Positions 27,931 through 36,960 of a stretch of DNA of 64,000 bases are shown here, piece after piece; positions within the stretch are counted from its first letter, which is position 1; the number at the start of each line of letters is the position of its first letter. The notes under the pieces are model-generated. The model did no database searches, was not told the DNA's origin, and saw nothing but the letters and a program-made list of their open reading frames with translations. Source of the stretch: Pseudomonas hamedanensis (lineage in GTDB: Bacteria > Pseudomonadota > Gammaproteobacteria > Pseudomonadales > Pseudomonadaceae); the NCBI RefSeq assembly GCF_014268595.2, contig NZ_CP077091.1, positions 1,448,501-1,512,500 on the forward strand, written 5' to 3'. The position numbers and the translations under genes were made by a program.

Positions 27931-28227
27931 TCAAGCGGTGCGACGTTCGAGCAGACGATCAGCACCGCCTTCGGCGACCCGATTGCCTTGCAGATGGTCG
28001 GAACCGTCAGAGGCGACGGCATCGCTGAACAGCGGGTCGGTTTCGGTCGCAGCGACGGCGTCGCTGAACAGACGATCGGTTTCAGTGGCGGCGACGGCAT
28101 CGCTGAACAGGCGGTCGGTTTCGGTGGCGGCGACAGCGTCGCTGAACAGTGGGTCGGTTTCGGTGGCGGCAAAAGCGTTCAGTGCAAAAACCGAGAAAGC
28201 AATACCGAGGATAGTCTGGCGTTTCAT
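27931..28227 (-). CDS. Small secreted protein with four 13-residue tandem repeats
   Basis: The 98-residue protein has a clear signal peptide (MKRQTILGIAFSVFALNAFA, residues 1-20). Four copies of ATETD[P/R]LFSDAVA follow (residues 21-72), then a non-repeat tail ending GNRVAEGGADRLLERRTA. The repeats are encoded by an uninterrupted 39-bp tandem array. The tail resembles short exported Pseudomonas proteins sometimes labelled 'phage infection protein', a name without functional support. A ggag site precedes the ATG at 28227. Repeat number could change by slippage. Function unknown; a periplasmic or secreted location is likely. Confidence 0.72.
   Translation of the reverse strand: MKRQTILGIAFSVFALNAFAATETDPLFSDAVAATETDRLFSDAVAATETDRLFSDAVAATETDPLFSDAVASDGSDHLQGNRVAEGGADRLLERRTA
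28012..28167. repeat. 39-bp coding minisatellite, four units
   Basis: The phrase tcgctgaacag recurs at 28022, 28061, 28100 and 28139, a strict 39-base period (13 codons). Units differ by a few bases, some of them changing Pro to Arg. It encodes residues 21-72 of the small secreted protein. Confidence 0.9.
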
Positions 28228-28456
28228 GATGATGTGCTCCGGGTTGCAGTGGTTGGGTATGGAGCCGATCTTACGCCGCGCCAGGGATATGAGAACTTCA
28301 TTGACTTAATGGTTGTTATTGACGCAATCAATGATTGCTGCGTGCATTAGAAGCAACTTTGATCGACCTACACTAATGCTTACGTGTCCAAGCGAAACGC
28401 CTTACAACGTCGAGATCACAAAACTTACAAATCCTATTTATGACAGTTTTTTTCAA

Positions 28457-28496
28457 ACAAAAAAAGACCCGAATCGGTCGAAACCGAAACGGGTCT
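28457..28496 (-). terminator. Rho-independent terminator of a minus-strand transcript
   Basis: On the minus strand agacccg pairs with cgggtct and cggt with accg around a tetraloop, followed by a run of seven T. It lies 19 bases past the stop of the candidate 32-residue ORF at 28515-28613, giving independent evidence for a short minus-strand transcription unit. Confidence 0.75.
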
Positions 28497-28514
28497 CCCC
28501 CACCAAAACGACCT

Positions 28515-28613
28515 CTACTTCAGGTCGTCAAAGTGGTCTCGCAGGAACTCGTAAAAGCGCAGGGCTTTCAACAATCTCCATACAAGGCTCAGCGTACGCA
28601 GCAAAAGCTTCAT
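28515..28613 (-). CDS. Candidate small hydrophobic/basic peptide (32 aa)
   Basis: This ORF begins ATG at 28613 and encodes MKLLLRTLSLVWRLLKAL then RFYEFLRDHFDDLK. The first ~20 residues form a hydrophobic helix with spaced arginines and lysines; the tail is acidic. A GGAGG ribosome site lies about nine bases upstream and is contained in a perfect hairpin (28618-28643), and a terminator follows. A small inverted repeat (28508-28528) covers the stop. This layout resembles type I toxin or regulatory-peptide genes, but no homologue is known to me and it may be non-coding. Confidence 0.45.
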   Translation of the reverse strand: MKLLLRTLSLVWRLLKALRFYEFLRDHFDDLK

Positions 28614-28617
28614 ACGT

Positions 28618-28643
28618 TTTGGCCTCCAGGGCTGGCGGCCAAA
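28618..28643 (-). promoter_or_regulatory. Hairpin that would sequester the ribosome site of the 32-aa ORF
   Basis: On the minus strand tttggcc (28637-28643) and ggccaaa (28618-28624) are perfectly complementary. The ribosome site in CTGGAGG lies in the loop and 3' arm. A second CTGGAGG copy lies just upstream at about 28643-28650. Folding would hide the functional copy, so translation could be controlled by structure or an antisense RNA. Confidence 0.5.
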
Positions 28644-28683
28644 CCTCCAGCAAACTTACCGGACCCTGCGTGCCTTCAGCCGA

Positions 28684-28766
28684 CTGGTTAGAGTGGCTGG
28701 TGAGGCGGCCGGTTGAAATCCCTTCGAGACATCATTCCGGCGCGGGTGCGAATCCGCGTCGAAGGG
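28684..28766 (+). other. Structured element with a repeated 23-bp motif
   Basis: It starts with a 23-bp motif (28684-28706, core gtggctggtga) that recurs with two mismatches at 29031-29053. It is followed by a stem of cccttcga (28720-28727) with tcgaaggg (28759-28766) enclosing a cgcgg/ccgcg hairpin (28741-28758). The fold looks like a small RNA or a DNA site. I could not match it to tRNA, tmRNA or a riboswitch. Confidence 0.4.
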
Positions 28767-29256
28767 CGTAAAACCTTTTGAGCCCCCAGCCAAACCTCCC
28801 CGCCGCTCTATCAGTTGAGCGCGGGCATATTAACCTGAAAACTACAGGGCAAAAGCGCCGCTAACGCCATTATTCATCAAACGCCGCCACACCTTTGTTA
28901 AATGTTATTTCTGCCAAACTACGTTTAACAAACATAAACATGTAAATACTTCGCAGGGCTGAAGGCGCGCTTGTTTCGAACGTCTGTTCAACCGTTGCAA
29001 GGAACGGTAAAACTCCATACCATGGCAATCCTGGTTAGGGTGGCTGGTGAAGCACATGGCTTCGACCGCAAATCGAGGCTTACTAAAAAACCGCCCCGCG
29101 AAGGCGGTTTTTTTTCGTCTGCGTTTTCTCGTCCCGCCCGACCAAGACACCTTCTCTGACTTGCCCCCTCCTCACCTGCACAAATCTTCTAAACACCCAC
29201 CTCCCCCAAGCGGTATTTTAAGAGCGCCTCTGCTCAACCGCCCTTGGAGTGCCCTG
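28767..29256. other. Gene-poor, AT-richer intergenic stretch with hairpins
   Basis: No convincing gene here. It holds a hairpin at 28799-28825 (cccgc/gctc arms), an 8-bp inverted repeat tttgttaa/ttaacaaa at 28894-28932, the second copy of the 23-bp motif (29031-29053), and a bidirectional terminator-like hairpin at 29085-29113. The plus-strand frame after 29031 (ILVRVAGEAHGFDRKSR) and the 81-codon minus frame at 28905-29150 run through the terminator and look non-genic. The promoter of the AraC gene at 29257 must lie at its right end. Confidence 0.5.
29085..29115. terminator. Bidirectional terminator hairpin
   Basis: aaaaaaccgcc (29085-29095) pairs with ggcggtttttt (29103-29113), and eight T follow on the plus strand with six on the minus strand. 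No annotated gene ends here, so it implies an unrecognised short transcript on one or both strands. Confidence 0.75.
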
Positions 29257-30093
29257 ATGGATAAACGCAACTGGATCTCCCTCTCCCAGGATGTCGATAC
29301 CGGGATCGAGTCGATTCGTGCGCATTTCCGTGGGCATGCCTACGATCCGCACTGGCATGACAGTTTTCTCGTCGGGGTCACCGAGCAAGGTGTGCAGCAA
29401 TTCAATTGCCGGCGTGTGCGCCACCGCAGCACGCCGGGCCACGTGTTCCTGCTTGAACCGGGTGAAATCCACGATGGCCATGCGCCGACCGAGGACGGCT
29501 TTACTTACTCGATGCTGTACCTCGATCCACACTGGCTGGAGCGGGAACTGCACGCGCTGTTTGAAAATGCGCCCGCCGACAGCCAGCCGGGTTTTGCCGA
29601 CACGCTGAGCCACGACCCGCGCCTGTCGACGGCGATTGTGCAAGCCTTCCACGCGTTGCACGAAGGCGATTTGCGCATCGTCCGCCAGACCGCCATCGAT
29701 GCCCTGCTGGCGTCCCTTACCCGCCACCTCGACTGGCGCAAGCGTCAGGACTTCGACCCGCGCCTGCCACTGGTTGCGCAAGTCGCGCGCGATTATCTGC
29801 ACGCGCACACTTATGAAGACATCGGCCTCGACGACCTCGCCCGGGTCTGTAGCGTGGACCGTTTTCGCCTGACCCGTGCGTTCAAGGCCGCTTTCGGCCT
29901 GGCGCCCCATGCCTACTTGATCCAGCTGCGCCTGGCCAAGGCTCGGCAGTTGCTGGCGCGCGGCGAAACGCCGGCGCAGGTCGCCAGCGTGCTCGGTTTT
30001 GCCGACCAGAGTCATCTGGGCCGCTGGTTCCGCCGCGCCTATCAACTGACCCCCGCGGACTACCGCAAACGCTGCTCAAATCTTCCAGACTGA
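29257..30093 (+). CDS. AraC-family regulator (AraC-type ligand domain)
   Basis: A 278-residue regulator with an N-terminal cupin-like effector domain (residues ~15-110, including HAYDPHWHDSFLVGVTEQG and GHVFLLEPGEIHDGH). The C-terminal double HTH is at ~180-278: LDDLARVCSVDRFRLTRAFK, then AQVASVLGFADQSHLGRWFR. The ATG at 29257 is preceded by cttggagtg; the long open frame upstream crosses a terminator and is not used. It lies 54 bp before a LysE-type exporter on the same strand and probably controls it, a common AraC-LysE pairing. Confidence 0.88.
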   Translation: MDKRNWISLSQDVDTGIESIRAHFRGHAYDPHWHDSFLVGVTEQGVQQFNCRRVRHRSTPGHVFLLEPGEIHDGHAPTEDGFTYSMLYLDPHWLERELHALFENAPADSQPGFADTLSHDPRLSTAIVQAFHALHEGDLRIVRQTAIDALLASLTRHLDWRKRQDFDPRLPLVAQVARDYLHAHTYEDIGLDDLARVCSVDRFRLTRAFKAAFGLAPHAYLIQLRLAKARQLLARGETPAQVASVLGFADQSHLGRWFRRAYQLTPADYRKRCSNLPD

Positions 30094-30147
30094 CGCCCGC
30101 CCGCTAACGATCATGGTGTCCTGTTTTGACTTTCAGGAATCTGCACC

Positions 30148-30744
30148 ATGGCCTCGTTACTGCCCTTTCTGCTGTTTGCTTTCGTCGCTTCGATCACGCC
30201 GGGGCCGACCAATATTCTGGTTTTGAGCCACAGCGCGCGGCGCGGACTGATCGCCACGTTACCGATCATTTTCGGCGCCTGCGCGGCGGCGGCGTTGATC
30301 GTGCTGGTGGTCGGGCTGGGCGCTGGCGAAACCCTGTTGCGTTTTCCGCGGGTGCAGCAAGCGATGGCCTGGGGCGGCGTGCTCTGGCTGAGCTGGCTGG
30401 CGTGGCAGATCTTTCGCAGTACGCCGCCATCACTGGACCCTTCTGCCGCGCAAGAACAAGGCCTCAGCGTGTTCAGCGCGGCCATGCTGCAATTGGTCAA
30501 CCCCAAGGTGTGGATGATGGCGGTGGCGGTGGTCAGTGTGTTTGTCGGCGGCGGCGACAAAACGCTGCGGCTGCTGGTGTTGTCGCTGGCGTTTCTGCTG
30601 GTGTCGTTGCCGTGCATGACGCTTTGGGCGTTGCTCGGTGTGGGCAGCGCGCGGTTGCTCAGCTCAGCGCAGGCGTTCAAGCGCATGAACGCGGTTTTGG
30701 CCGTTCTCCTGCTGCTCTCCGCTTGGCTGGCCGTGTTGGTCTAA
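30148..30744 (+). CDS. LysE/RhtB-family amino acid exporter
   Basis: A 198-residue, six-helix inner-membrane protein with the family start (FVASITPGPTNILVLSHSAR) and the mid segment LQLVNPKVWMMAVAVVSVFV. Such proteins export amino acids or related metabolites to avoid overload. It follows the AraC gene and its stop overlaps by four bases the 3' end of the convergent AraC-PAS gene. The substrate cannot be told from sequence. Confidence 0.88.
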   Translation: MASLLPFLLFAFVASITPGPTNILVLSHSARRGLIATLPIIFGACAAAALIVLVVGLGAGETLLRFPRVQQAMAWGGVLWLSWLAWQIFRSTPPSLDPSAAQEQGLSVFSAAMLQLVNPKVWMMAVAVVSVFVGGGDKTLRLLVLSLAFLLVSLPCMTLWALLGVGSARLLSSAQAFKRMNAVLAVLLLLSAWLAVLV

Positions 30745-31511
30745 TGCCCGGTGGCGTGGCGATACTCGCGCGGCGTAAAGCCGGTCGACGCCTTGAACTG
30801 ACGGGTGAAAGCGCTGTGATCGGTGTAACCGCATTGCAGCGCAACGTCCGTAATCGGCAAGTCGCTGTGCAGCAATCGATGCGCGTGTTCCAGACGAACC
30901 TTCTGGATCATTTGCCGTGGCGTCAGGTGGAATACCCGCTTGCAGTAGCGCTCCAGTTGCGCCACGGAAATACCGGCGATCCGTGTCAGTTCACCGAGGG
31001 TCACGCGCCGGTTGAAGTGAGCGCGGATGTGCGCATCGACAGCGGCCAGTCGCTCGAACGCCGGATGGGTTTCAGTGGCTGATTGCAGATCCACCGAAAT
31101 CCCCGCCAAGCCGATGATCACTCCATCACGGTTATAGATCGGTCGTTTGTGGGTCAAACACCAACCCGGTTCGCGACTGCCGTACAAATGCAGTTCGAGC
31201 TGATCCTCCAGCACAAAACCTTCCTCCAGCACTTTGCGATCCTGCTCGGTATAGCCCGGCCCCAACTGCGCCGGGAACACTTGTGCGCTGGTCTTGCCGA
31301 GCAACGGACGCAAGTCCTTCAGGCCACAGCGCTGCACCAGCGTGCGGTTGGCCAGCACATAGCGCGCTTGCAAATCCTTGATGAAAATCGCCGCGTTGGG
31401 GATCACATCGAGTATCGGCAACAGCGGCGCGACGCTGATGATCATCTCTTCGAGGGTCTGCGGCCGCAGGCCGTCAGCACCTTGGCACAGGATCGAGAAT
31501 CCAGGCTGCAT
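30741..31511 (-). CDS. AraC-family regulator with PAS domain, likely hydroxyproline operon activator
   Basis: The 256-residue protein has an N-terminal PAS domain (~30-145, including IPNAAIFIKDLQARYVLANR) and a C-terminal AraC HTH pair (~165-256; LGELTRIAGISVAQLERYCK and ITDVALQCGYTDHSAFTRQF). It is divergent from the hydroxyproline operon, where an AraC-type regulator (LhpR) is known in other pseudomonads. It probably senses hydroxyproline or an intermediate through the PAS domain. The ATG at 31511 follows aaggggg. Confidence 0.83.
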   Translation of the reverse strand: MQPGFSILCQGADGLRPQTLEEMIISVAPLLPILDVIPNAAIFIKDLQARYVLANRTLVQRCGLKDLRPLLGKTSAQVFPAQLGPGYTEQDRKVLEEGFVLEDQLELHLYGSREPGWCLTHKRPIYNRDGVIIGLAGISVDLQSATETHPAFERLAAVDAHIRAHFNRRVTLGELTRIAGISVAQLERYCKRVFHLTPRQMIQKVRLEHAHRLLHSDLPITDVALQCGYTDHSAFTRQFKASTGFTPREYRHATGH

Positions 31512-31731
31512 CTAAACCATCCCCCTTGCGATGAACCGCCGGAAAAGCGTCCGCGAGCAGATTGCAGCAACGTCGGCGCGCTGTCGAGGCCGCGCATTCG
31601 TCGCGGCGATTGTGCTGATTTCGTCATCGATCGCTGCGCAAAACATCAATCGGCGTCATGTCGATCGGTTCAAAGTCTGGCTGTCCCGGTGACACAACTG
31701 CCTATCCAATAACTCACAAGAAGGCGATGCC

Positions 31732-33354
31732 ATGTCAGGCCAAGGCAAGTTCAAAAAACAGCTTTCACTGATCGACCTCACATTTATCGGACTGGGAGCG
31801 ATCTTCGGTTCCGGCTGGCTGTTCGCGGCCAGCCATGTGTCCGCCATCGCCGGGCCAGCGGGGATTTTCTCCTGGCTGCTGGGCGGTTTCGCCGTGTTGC
31901 TGCTGGGCATCGTGTATTGCGAATTGGGCGCGGCATTGCCCCGTGCCGGCGGTGTGGTGCGCTACCCGGTGTATTCCCATGGGCCGTTGCTCGGTTATCT
32001 GATGGGGTTCATCACCCTGATTGCCTTTTCCAGTCTGGTGGCGATCGAGGTGGTTGCCTCGCGCCAATACGCGGCGGCGTGGTTTCCCGACCTGACCAAG
32101 GCCGGCAGCAACGATCCGACGATCCTTGGCTGGCTGGTGCAGTTCGGCCTGCTCTGTGTGTTTTTCTTTCTCAACTATCGCAGCGTGAAGACCTTCGCCA
32201 AAGCCAACAACCTGGTGAGCGTTTTCAAGTTCATCGTGCCGTTGCTGGTGATCGGTGTGCTGTTCACCTTCTTCAAACCCGAGAACTTCCAGGTGCAAGG
32301 CTTCGCCCCGTTCGGTCTGTCAGGCGTCGAGATGGCGGTCTCGGCCGGTGGGATTATCTTTGCCTACCTGGGCCTGACGCCGATCATCTCGGTGGCCAGC
32401 GAGGTGAAAAATCCGCAGCGCACCATTCCCATCGCGCTGATTCTTTCGGTGCTGTTGTCGACCTTGATTTACGTGCTGCTGCAAATGGCGTTTCTCGGCA
32501 GCATCCCCACCGAAATGCTCGCCAACGGCTGGGCCGGCATCAGCAAGGAATTCGCCCTGCCTTATCGCGACATCGCCCTGGCGCTCGGTGTGGGCTGGCT
32601 GGCGTGGCTGGTGGTTGCCGACGCGGTGATCTCGCCGAGCGGCTGCGGCAACATTTACATGAACGCTACGCCGCGCGTGATCTACGGCTGGGCACAGACC
32701 GGGACGTTTTTCAAAGTCTTCACCCGCATCGACGAAAAGTCCGGCATTCCGCGCCCAGCGCTGTGGCTGACCTTCGCCCTGTCGGTGTTCTGGACCCTGC
32801 CGTTTCCGTCGTGGGAAGCGCTGATCAATGTGGTTTCGGCTGCACTGGTGCTGAGCTACGCCGTGGCGCCCGTGTCGGTCGCCGCGCTGCGTCGCAATGC
32901 GCCGGACATGCCACGCCCGTTCCGGGTCAAGGGCATGGGCGTGCTCGGACCGGTGTCGTTCATCATCGCCGCGCTGATCGTCTATTGGTCGGGCTGGAAC
33001 ACCGTGTCGTGGCTGCTTGGCCTGCAAATCCTGATGTTTGTCTTGTATCTGCTCTGCGGCCGTTTCGTGCCGACCGCTCACCTGAGTCTGGCGCGTCAAG
33101 TGCGTTCGTCGGCGTGGCTGATCGCCTTCTACGCCGTGACCATCGTGCTGTCGAAACTCGGCACCTTCGGCGGACTGGGCATCCTCGCTCATCCGTTCGA
33201 CACGATCGTCGTCGCCGCTTGCGCCACCGGGATTTATTACTGGGGCGCGGCGACCGGTGTGCCAGCGCACCTCTTGCGTCTGGACGAGGACGACGAAAGC
33301 GAAGCCGCCATGCCCTCCGCCACTGTCAATGCACGCCCTGCCGGCGCCTACTGA
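31732..33354 (+). CDS. APC-family amino acid permease (probable hydroxyproline/proline uptake)
   Basis: A 540-residue, 12-14-helix amino acid-polyamine-organocation permease. The first helix carries [20 protein letters not shown], the glycine-rich motif of the family. Later segments include [28 protein letters not shown]. The C-terminus is an acidic, hydrophilic tail of ~30 residues. It is the first gene of the hydroxyproline operon, 22 bp before the epimerase, so the substrate is inferred to be 4-hydroxyproline. An aagg site precedes the ATG. Confidence 0.85.
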   Translation: MSGQGKFKKQLSLIDLTFIGLGAIFGSGWLFAASHVSAIAGPAGIFSWLLGGFAVLLLGIVYCELGAALPRAGGVVRYPVYSHGPLLGYLMGFITLIAFSSLVAIEVVASRQYAAAWFPDLTKAGSNDPTILGWLVQFGLLCVFFFLNYRSVKTFAKANNLVSVFKFIVPLLVIGVLFTFFKPENFQVQGFAPFGLSGVEMAVSAGGIIFAYLGLTPIISVASEVKNPQRTIPIALILSVLLSTLIYVLLQMAFLGSIPTEMLANGWAGISKEFALPYRDIALALGVGWLAWLVVADAVISPSGCGNIYMNATPRVIYGWAQTGTFFKVFTRIDEKSGIPRPALWLTFALSVFWTLPFPSWEALINVVSAALVLSYAVAPVSVAALRRNAPDMPRPFRVKGMGVLGPVSFIIAALIVYWSGWNTVSWLLGLQILMFVLYLLCGRFVPTAHLSLARQVRSSAWLIAFYAVTIVLSKLGTFGGLGILAHPFDTIVVAACATGIYYWGAATGVPAHLLRLDEDDESEAAMPSATVNARPAGAY

Positions 33355-33376
33355 ATTCACCCAACGGGACATGTTC

Positions 33377-34303
33377 ATGAAACGAGTACACGTGATTGAT
33401 TCCCACACCGGCGGCGAACCGACGCGCCTGGTGATGAGCGGCTTCCCCGAGCTGCCCGGCAACAGCATGGCCGAGCAGCGCGATGTTCTGCGCAACCAGC
33501 ACGATCAGTGGCGCCGCGCCTGTCTGCTGGAGCCGCGCGGCAACGACGTGTTGGTCGGCGCGCTGTATCGCGCGCCAGTGTCGCCGGACGCCACGTGCGG
33601 GGTGATTTTCTTCAACAACGCCGGCTATCTGGGCATGTGCGGCCACGGCACCATCGGCCTGATCAATTCATTGCACTATCTGGGACGGATCGCGCCGGGG
33701 GTGCACAAGATCGACACACCGGTCGGCCAGGTCAGCGCCACCTTGCACGACGATGGCTCGGTCACTCTGGGCAACGTGCCCGCCTGGCGTTATCGCAAAC
33801 AAGTCCCGGTGGACGTTCCGGGATTTGGCCGCGTGGTCGGAGATATCGCCTATGGCGGCAACTGGTTTTACCTGGTCTCCGAGCATGGCCAGACCTTGCA
33901 CATGGACAATGTCGAACACCTGACGGCATACACCTGGGCGATGCTCAAAGCGCTGGAAGACCAGGGCATTCATGGCGAAGACGGCGCGGTCATCGACCAC
34001 ATCGAACTGTTCGCCGACGACGCCAGCGCCGACAGCCGCAACTTCGTCATGTGCCCCGGCAAAGCCTACGACCGCTCACCGTGCGGCACCGGCACCAGCG
34101 CCAAACTCGCGTGCCTGGCCGCCGACGACAAACTGCAACCCGGCGCGCCGTGGGTACAGGCGAGCATCACCGGTAGCCAGTTCGAAGGCCGCTTTGAATG
34201 GGAAGGCGAGCGCATCCGCCCGTTCATCACCGGCCGCGCCTACATGACCGCCGACAGCACCCTGTTGATCGACGAAAACGACCCGTTCGCGTGGGGCATC
34301 TGA
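33377..34303 (+). CDS. 4-hydroxyproline 2-epimerase (proline racemase family)
   Basis: Epimerises trans-4-hydroxy-L-proline to cis-4-hydroxy-D-proline. The 308-residue protein has both catalytic cysteines, Cys88 (MCGHGTIG) and Cys236 (SPCGTGTSA), the pair that distinguishes hydroxyproline epimerases and proline racemases from the Thr-containing dehydratases. I chose ATG 33377 ([17 protein letters not shown]), spaced seven bases from cgggac; ATG 33371 would add two residues. The neighbouring pathway genes make hydroxyproline the most likely substrate. Confidence 0.94.
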   Translation: MKRVHVIDSHTGGEPTRLVMSGFPELPGNSMAEQRDVLRNQHDQWRRACLLEPRGNDVLVGALYRAPVSPDATCGVIFFNNAGYLGMCGHGTIGLINSLHYLGRIAPGVHKIDTPVGQVSATLHDDGSVTLGNVPAWRYRKQVPVDVPGFGRVVGDIAYGGNWFYLVSEHGQTLHMDNVEHLTAYTWAMLKALEDQGIHGEDGAVIDHIELFADDASADSRNFVMCPGKAYDRSPCGTGTSAKLACLAADDKLQPGAPWVQASITGSQFEGRFEWEGERIRPFITGRAYMTADSTLLIDENDPFAWGI

Positions 34304-34357
34304 GCCGCCGCGCCGATCTTTCACCTCGAATAAAATCAAATGCCAAGGAGTTAGAAC

Positions 34358-35305
34358 ATGAGCGACAACATTTTCACCGGTTGCATGCCGGCCCTGATGA
34401 CCCCGTGCACGGCCCAGCGTAAACCCGACTTTGATGCGCTGGTGGCCAAGGGTCGCGAGCTGATCGATATCGGCATGAGCGCCGTGGTTTATTGCGGCTC
34501 CATGGGCGACTGGCCGTTGCTCACCGAGGCCGAGCGCCAGGAAGGCGTGGCGCGGCTGGTAGCCGCCGGCGTGCCGACCATCGTCGGCACGGGCGCGGTG
34601 AACACCCGTGAGGCGGTGTCTCACGCAGCCCATGCAGCGAAAGTCGGCGCGCAAGGCTTGATGGTCATCCCGCGTGTGCTGTCCCGTGGGGCTTCGGCGA
34701 CGGCGCAAAAGGCTCACTTTGCCGCCATTCTGCAAGCCGCGCCGAACTTGCCGGCAGTGATCTACAACAGCCCTTACTACGGCTTCGCCACCCGCGCCGA
34801 TCTGTTTTTCGAACTGCGCCGCGAGTACCCGAACCTGATCGGCTTCAAGGAATTCGGCGGTGCTGCGGATTTGCGTTACGCGGCAGAAAACATCACCTCC
34901 AAGGATGACGACGTGACGCTGATGGTCGGCGTCGACACCCAAGTGGTGCACGGTTTCGTCAACTGCAACGCCACCGGCGCCATCACTGGCATCGGCAACG
35001 CCCTGCCCCGGGAAGTGCTGCAACTGGTGGCCCTGAGCAAGCAAGCGGCGCAAGGCGATGCCAAGGCACGACGTCAGGCGCGGGAACTGGAATCGGCGCT
35101 GGCGGTGCTGTCATCGTTCGATGAAGGTTGTGATCTGGTGCTGTATTACAAGCACCTGATGGTGCTCAACGGGGACAAGGAATACGCCCTGCACTTCAAC
35201 GAGACCGACACGTTGAGCGATTCGCAACGGCGCTACGCCGAGAAGCAGTATTCGCTGTTCCGTCACTGGTACGAAAACTGGTCGGCCGAGCAGAACTTCG
35301 CCTGA
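34358..35305 (+). CDS. Pyrroline-4-hydroxy-2-carboxylate deaminase (DapA-like family)
   Basis: A 315-residue protein of the dihydrodipicolinate synthase/N-acetylneuraminate lyase TIM-barrel family. The motif [17 protein letters not shown] replaces the usual GTTGE region, and the Schiff-base lysine is in LIGFKEFGG. In hydroxyproline operons this member deaminates and dehydrates the imino acid made by the oxidase to 2-oxoglutarate semialdehyde. It has an aaggag site and lies between epimerase and dehydrogenase genes, consistent with that role. Confidence 0.9.
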   Translation: MSDNIFTGCMPALMTPCTAQRKPDFDALVAKGRELIDIGMSAVVYCGSMGDWPLLTEAERQEGVARLVAAGVPTIVGTGAVNTREAVSHAAHAAKVGAQGLMVIPRVLSRGASATAQKAHFAAILQAAPNLPAVIYNSPYYGFATRADLFFELRREYPNLIGFKEFGGAADLRYAAENITSKDDDVTLMVGVDTQVVHGFVNCNATGAITGIGNALPREVLQLVALSKQAAQGDAKARRQARELESALAVLSSFDEGCDLVLYYKHLMVLNGDKEYALHFNETDTLSDSQRRYAEKQYSLFRHWYENWSAEQNFA

Positions 35306-35367
35306 CCGCGACCTGCCGTGGAGCATCACGATTCGCGGCAGGCCCCCTCTTTTCACAGGAAGACACC

Positions 35368-36960
35368 ATGACTTTGACGGGCAATTTGCTGATCGGCCAA
35401 CAATCGGTGGCGGGCGAACGCCAATCCGTCCACGGGATCAACCCGGCGACCAACCAGACACTGGAACCGGCCTATGCCGGCGCGTCGACCGAGCAGGTTG
35501 AACAGGCCTGCGCGCTGGCCTGGGCAGCGCAAGACGCCTATCGCGAAACCAGCCTTGCTGCCCGTGCCGAATTTCTTGAATGCATTGCCTCGCACATCGA
35601 GCAGCTTGGCGATGAACTGATCGAGCGCGCCCACGCCGAAACCGGTCTGCCGCACGCACGTCTTCAGGGCGAGCGCGGCCGCACTTGCCAGCAACTGCGC
35701 CTGTTCGCCCGAACGGTGCGCGCCGGTGAGTGGCTCGATGTGCGCGTCGACACCGCGCATCCACAACGCCAACCGCTGCCGCGCTCGGACCTGCGTCAAC
35801 GGCAGATTGCACTGGGGCCAGTGGCGGTGTTTGGCGCGAGCAACTTTCCGCTGGCCTTTTCCGTGGCCGGCGGTGATACCGCCTCGGCACTGGCCGCCGG
35901 TTGCCCGGTGATCGTCAAGGCCCACAGCGCGCACCCCGGTACCAGCGAACTGGTGGGCCGCGCGGTCGCCCGAGCGATCAAGGACTGCGCGTTGCCCGAG
36001 GGCGTATTTTCGTTGCTGTTCGATTCCGGTTACCAGGTGGGCATTGCGCTGGTCAGCGACTGGCGCATCAAAGCCGCAGGCTTCACCGGCTCACGCACCG
36101 GCGGACTGGCCTTGATGCAAGCGGCGCAAGCGCGGCTGGAGCCGATTCCGGTGTACGCGGAAATGAGTTCGATCAACCCGGTGCTGCTGTTTCCGGCAGC
36201 CTTGCACAATCGCGCGCAGGCGCTGGCCGAAGGGTTTGTCGCATCGCTGACCCTGGGCGCCGGGCAGTTCTGTACCAATCCAGGGTTGCTAGTCGCCCAA
36301 AAAGGTCCGGCGCTGGATGCGTTTCTCCGTGCGGTGACCGAACTGATTCCCCACAGCACGGCGCAAACCATGCTGACGCCGGGCATTTTCAGCGCCTATG
36401 CAGCGGGCGTGACGGCGTTGCAGGACAATCCCCGCGCACGCACGGTCGCCGCGGGTCAATCCGGCGCCGGCCCGAATCGGTGTCAGGCGCATGTCTTCAT
36501 CACCGACGCCGTCGATTTTCTCGCCGATCATCGCCTGCACGCCGAAACCTTCGGCGCCGCCTCGCTGGTGGTGCAATGCAGCAATAACGAAGAAATCCGT
36601 CAGGTCTGCGAACACTTGGAAGGTCAACTGACCGCGACTTTGCACGTGGATGACGCTGACCTTGCTCTGGCCCGCACATTGCTGCCGAGCCTGGAACGCA
36701 AGGCCGGGCGCCTGCTGGTCAACGGCTGGCCAACCGGTGTCGAAGTGTGCGATGCCATGGTTCACGGCGGGCCTTATCCGGCGACATCCGACGCGCGGAC
36801 CACTTCGGTCGGCACTGCCGCGATCCAGCGATTCCTGCGGCCGGTGTGCTATCAGGATTTCCCCGACAAGTTGTTGCCCACGGCGCTGCAAAAAACCAAT
36901 CCGCTGCACCTGCATCGCTTGCTCGACGGCCAACGGGAAGACGCAAGCCATGGCGAATAA
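35368..36960 (+). CDS. 2-oxoglutarate semialdehyde dehydrogenase
   Basis: A 530-residue NAD(P)+-dependent aldehyde dehydrogenase that finishes hydroxyproline breakdown by making 2-oxoglutarate. Cofactor-site segments [20 protein letters not shown] and [10 protein letters not shown] are visible, and the catalytic cysteine is in [11 protein letters not shown]. The final segment [20 protein letters not shown] is typical of the long KGSADH group of these operons. Its stop overlaps the next start by 11 bases, so the two are translationally coupled. Confidence 0.92.
   Translation: MTLTGNLLIGQQSVAGERQSVHGINPATNQTLEPAYAGASTEQVEQACALAWAAQDAYRETSLAARAEFLECIASHIEQLGDELIERAHAETGLPHARLQGERGRTCQQLRLFARTVRAGEWLDVRVDTAHPQRQPLPRSDLRQRQIALGPVAVFGASNFPLAFSVAGGDTASALAAGCPVIVKAHSAHPGTSELVGRAVARAIKDCALPEGVFSLLFDSGYQVGIALVSDWRIKAAGFTGSRTGGLALMQAAQARLEPIPVYAEMSSINPVLLFPAALHNRAQALAEGFVASLTLGAGQFCTNPGLLVAQKGPALDAFLRAVTELIPHSTAQTMLTPGIFSAYAAGVTALQDNPRARTVAAGQSGAGPNRCQAHVFITDAVDFLADHRLHAETFGAASLVVQCSNNEEIRQVCEHLEGQLTATLHVDDADLALARTLLPSLERKAGRLLVNGWPTGVEVCDAMVHGGPYPATSDARTTSVGTAAIQRFLRPVCYQDFPDKLLPTALQKTNPLHLHRLLDGQREDASHGE

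Noticed and set aside
28780..28830. tRNA-like arm (gctctatcagttgagc)
   Set aside because: Only a D-arm-like hairpin is present; there is no anticodon arm, T arm or acceptor stem in register.
28905..29150. 81-codon minus-strand frame
   Set aside because: It crosses a strong terminator hairpin and has no ribosome site; composition is unlike neighbouring genes.
32320..33495. 391-codon minus-strand frame opposite permease and epimerase
   Set aside because: Runs through two supported genes and is rich in Arg/His/Gln; no ribosome site.
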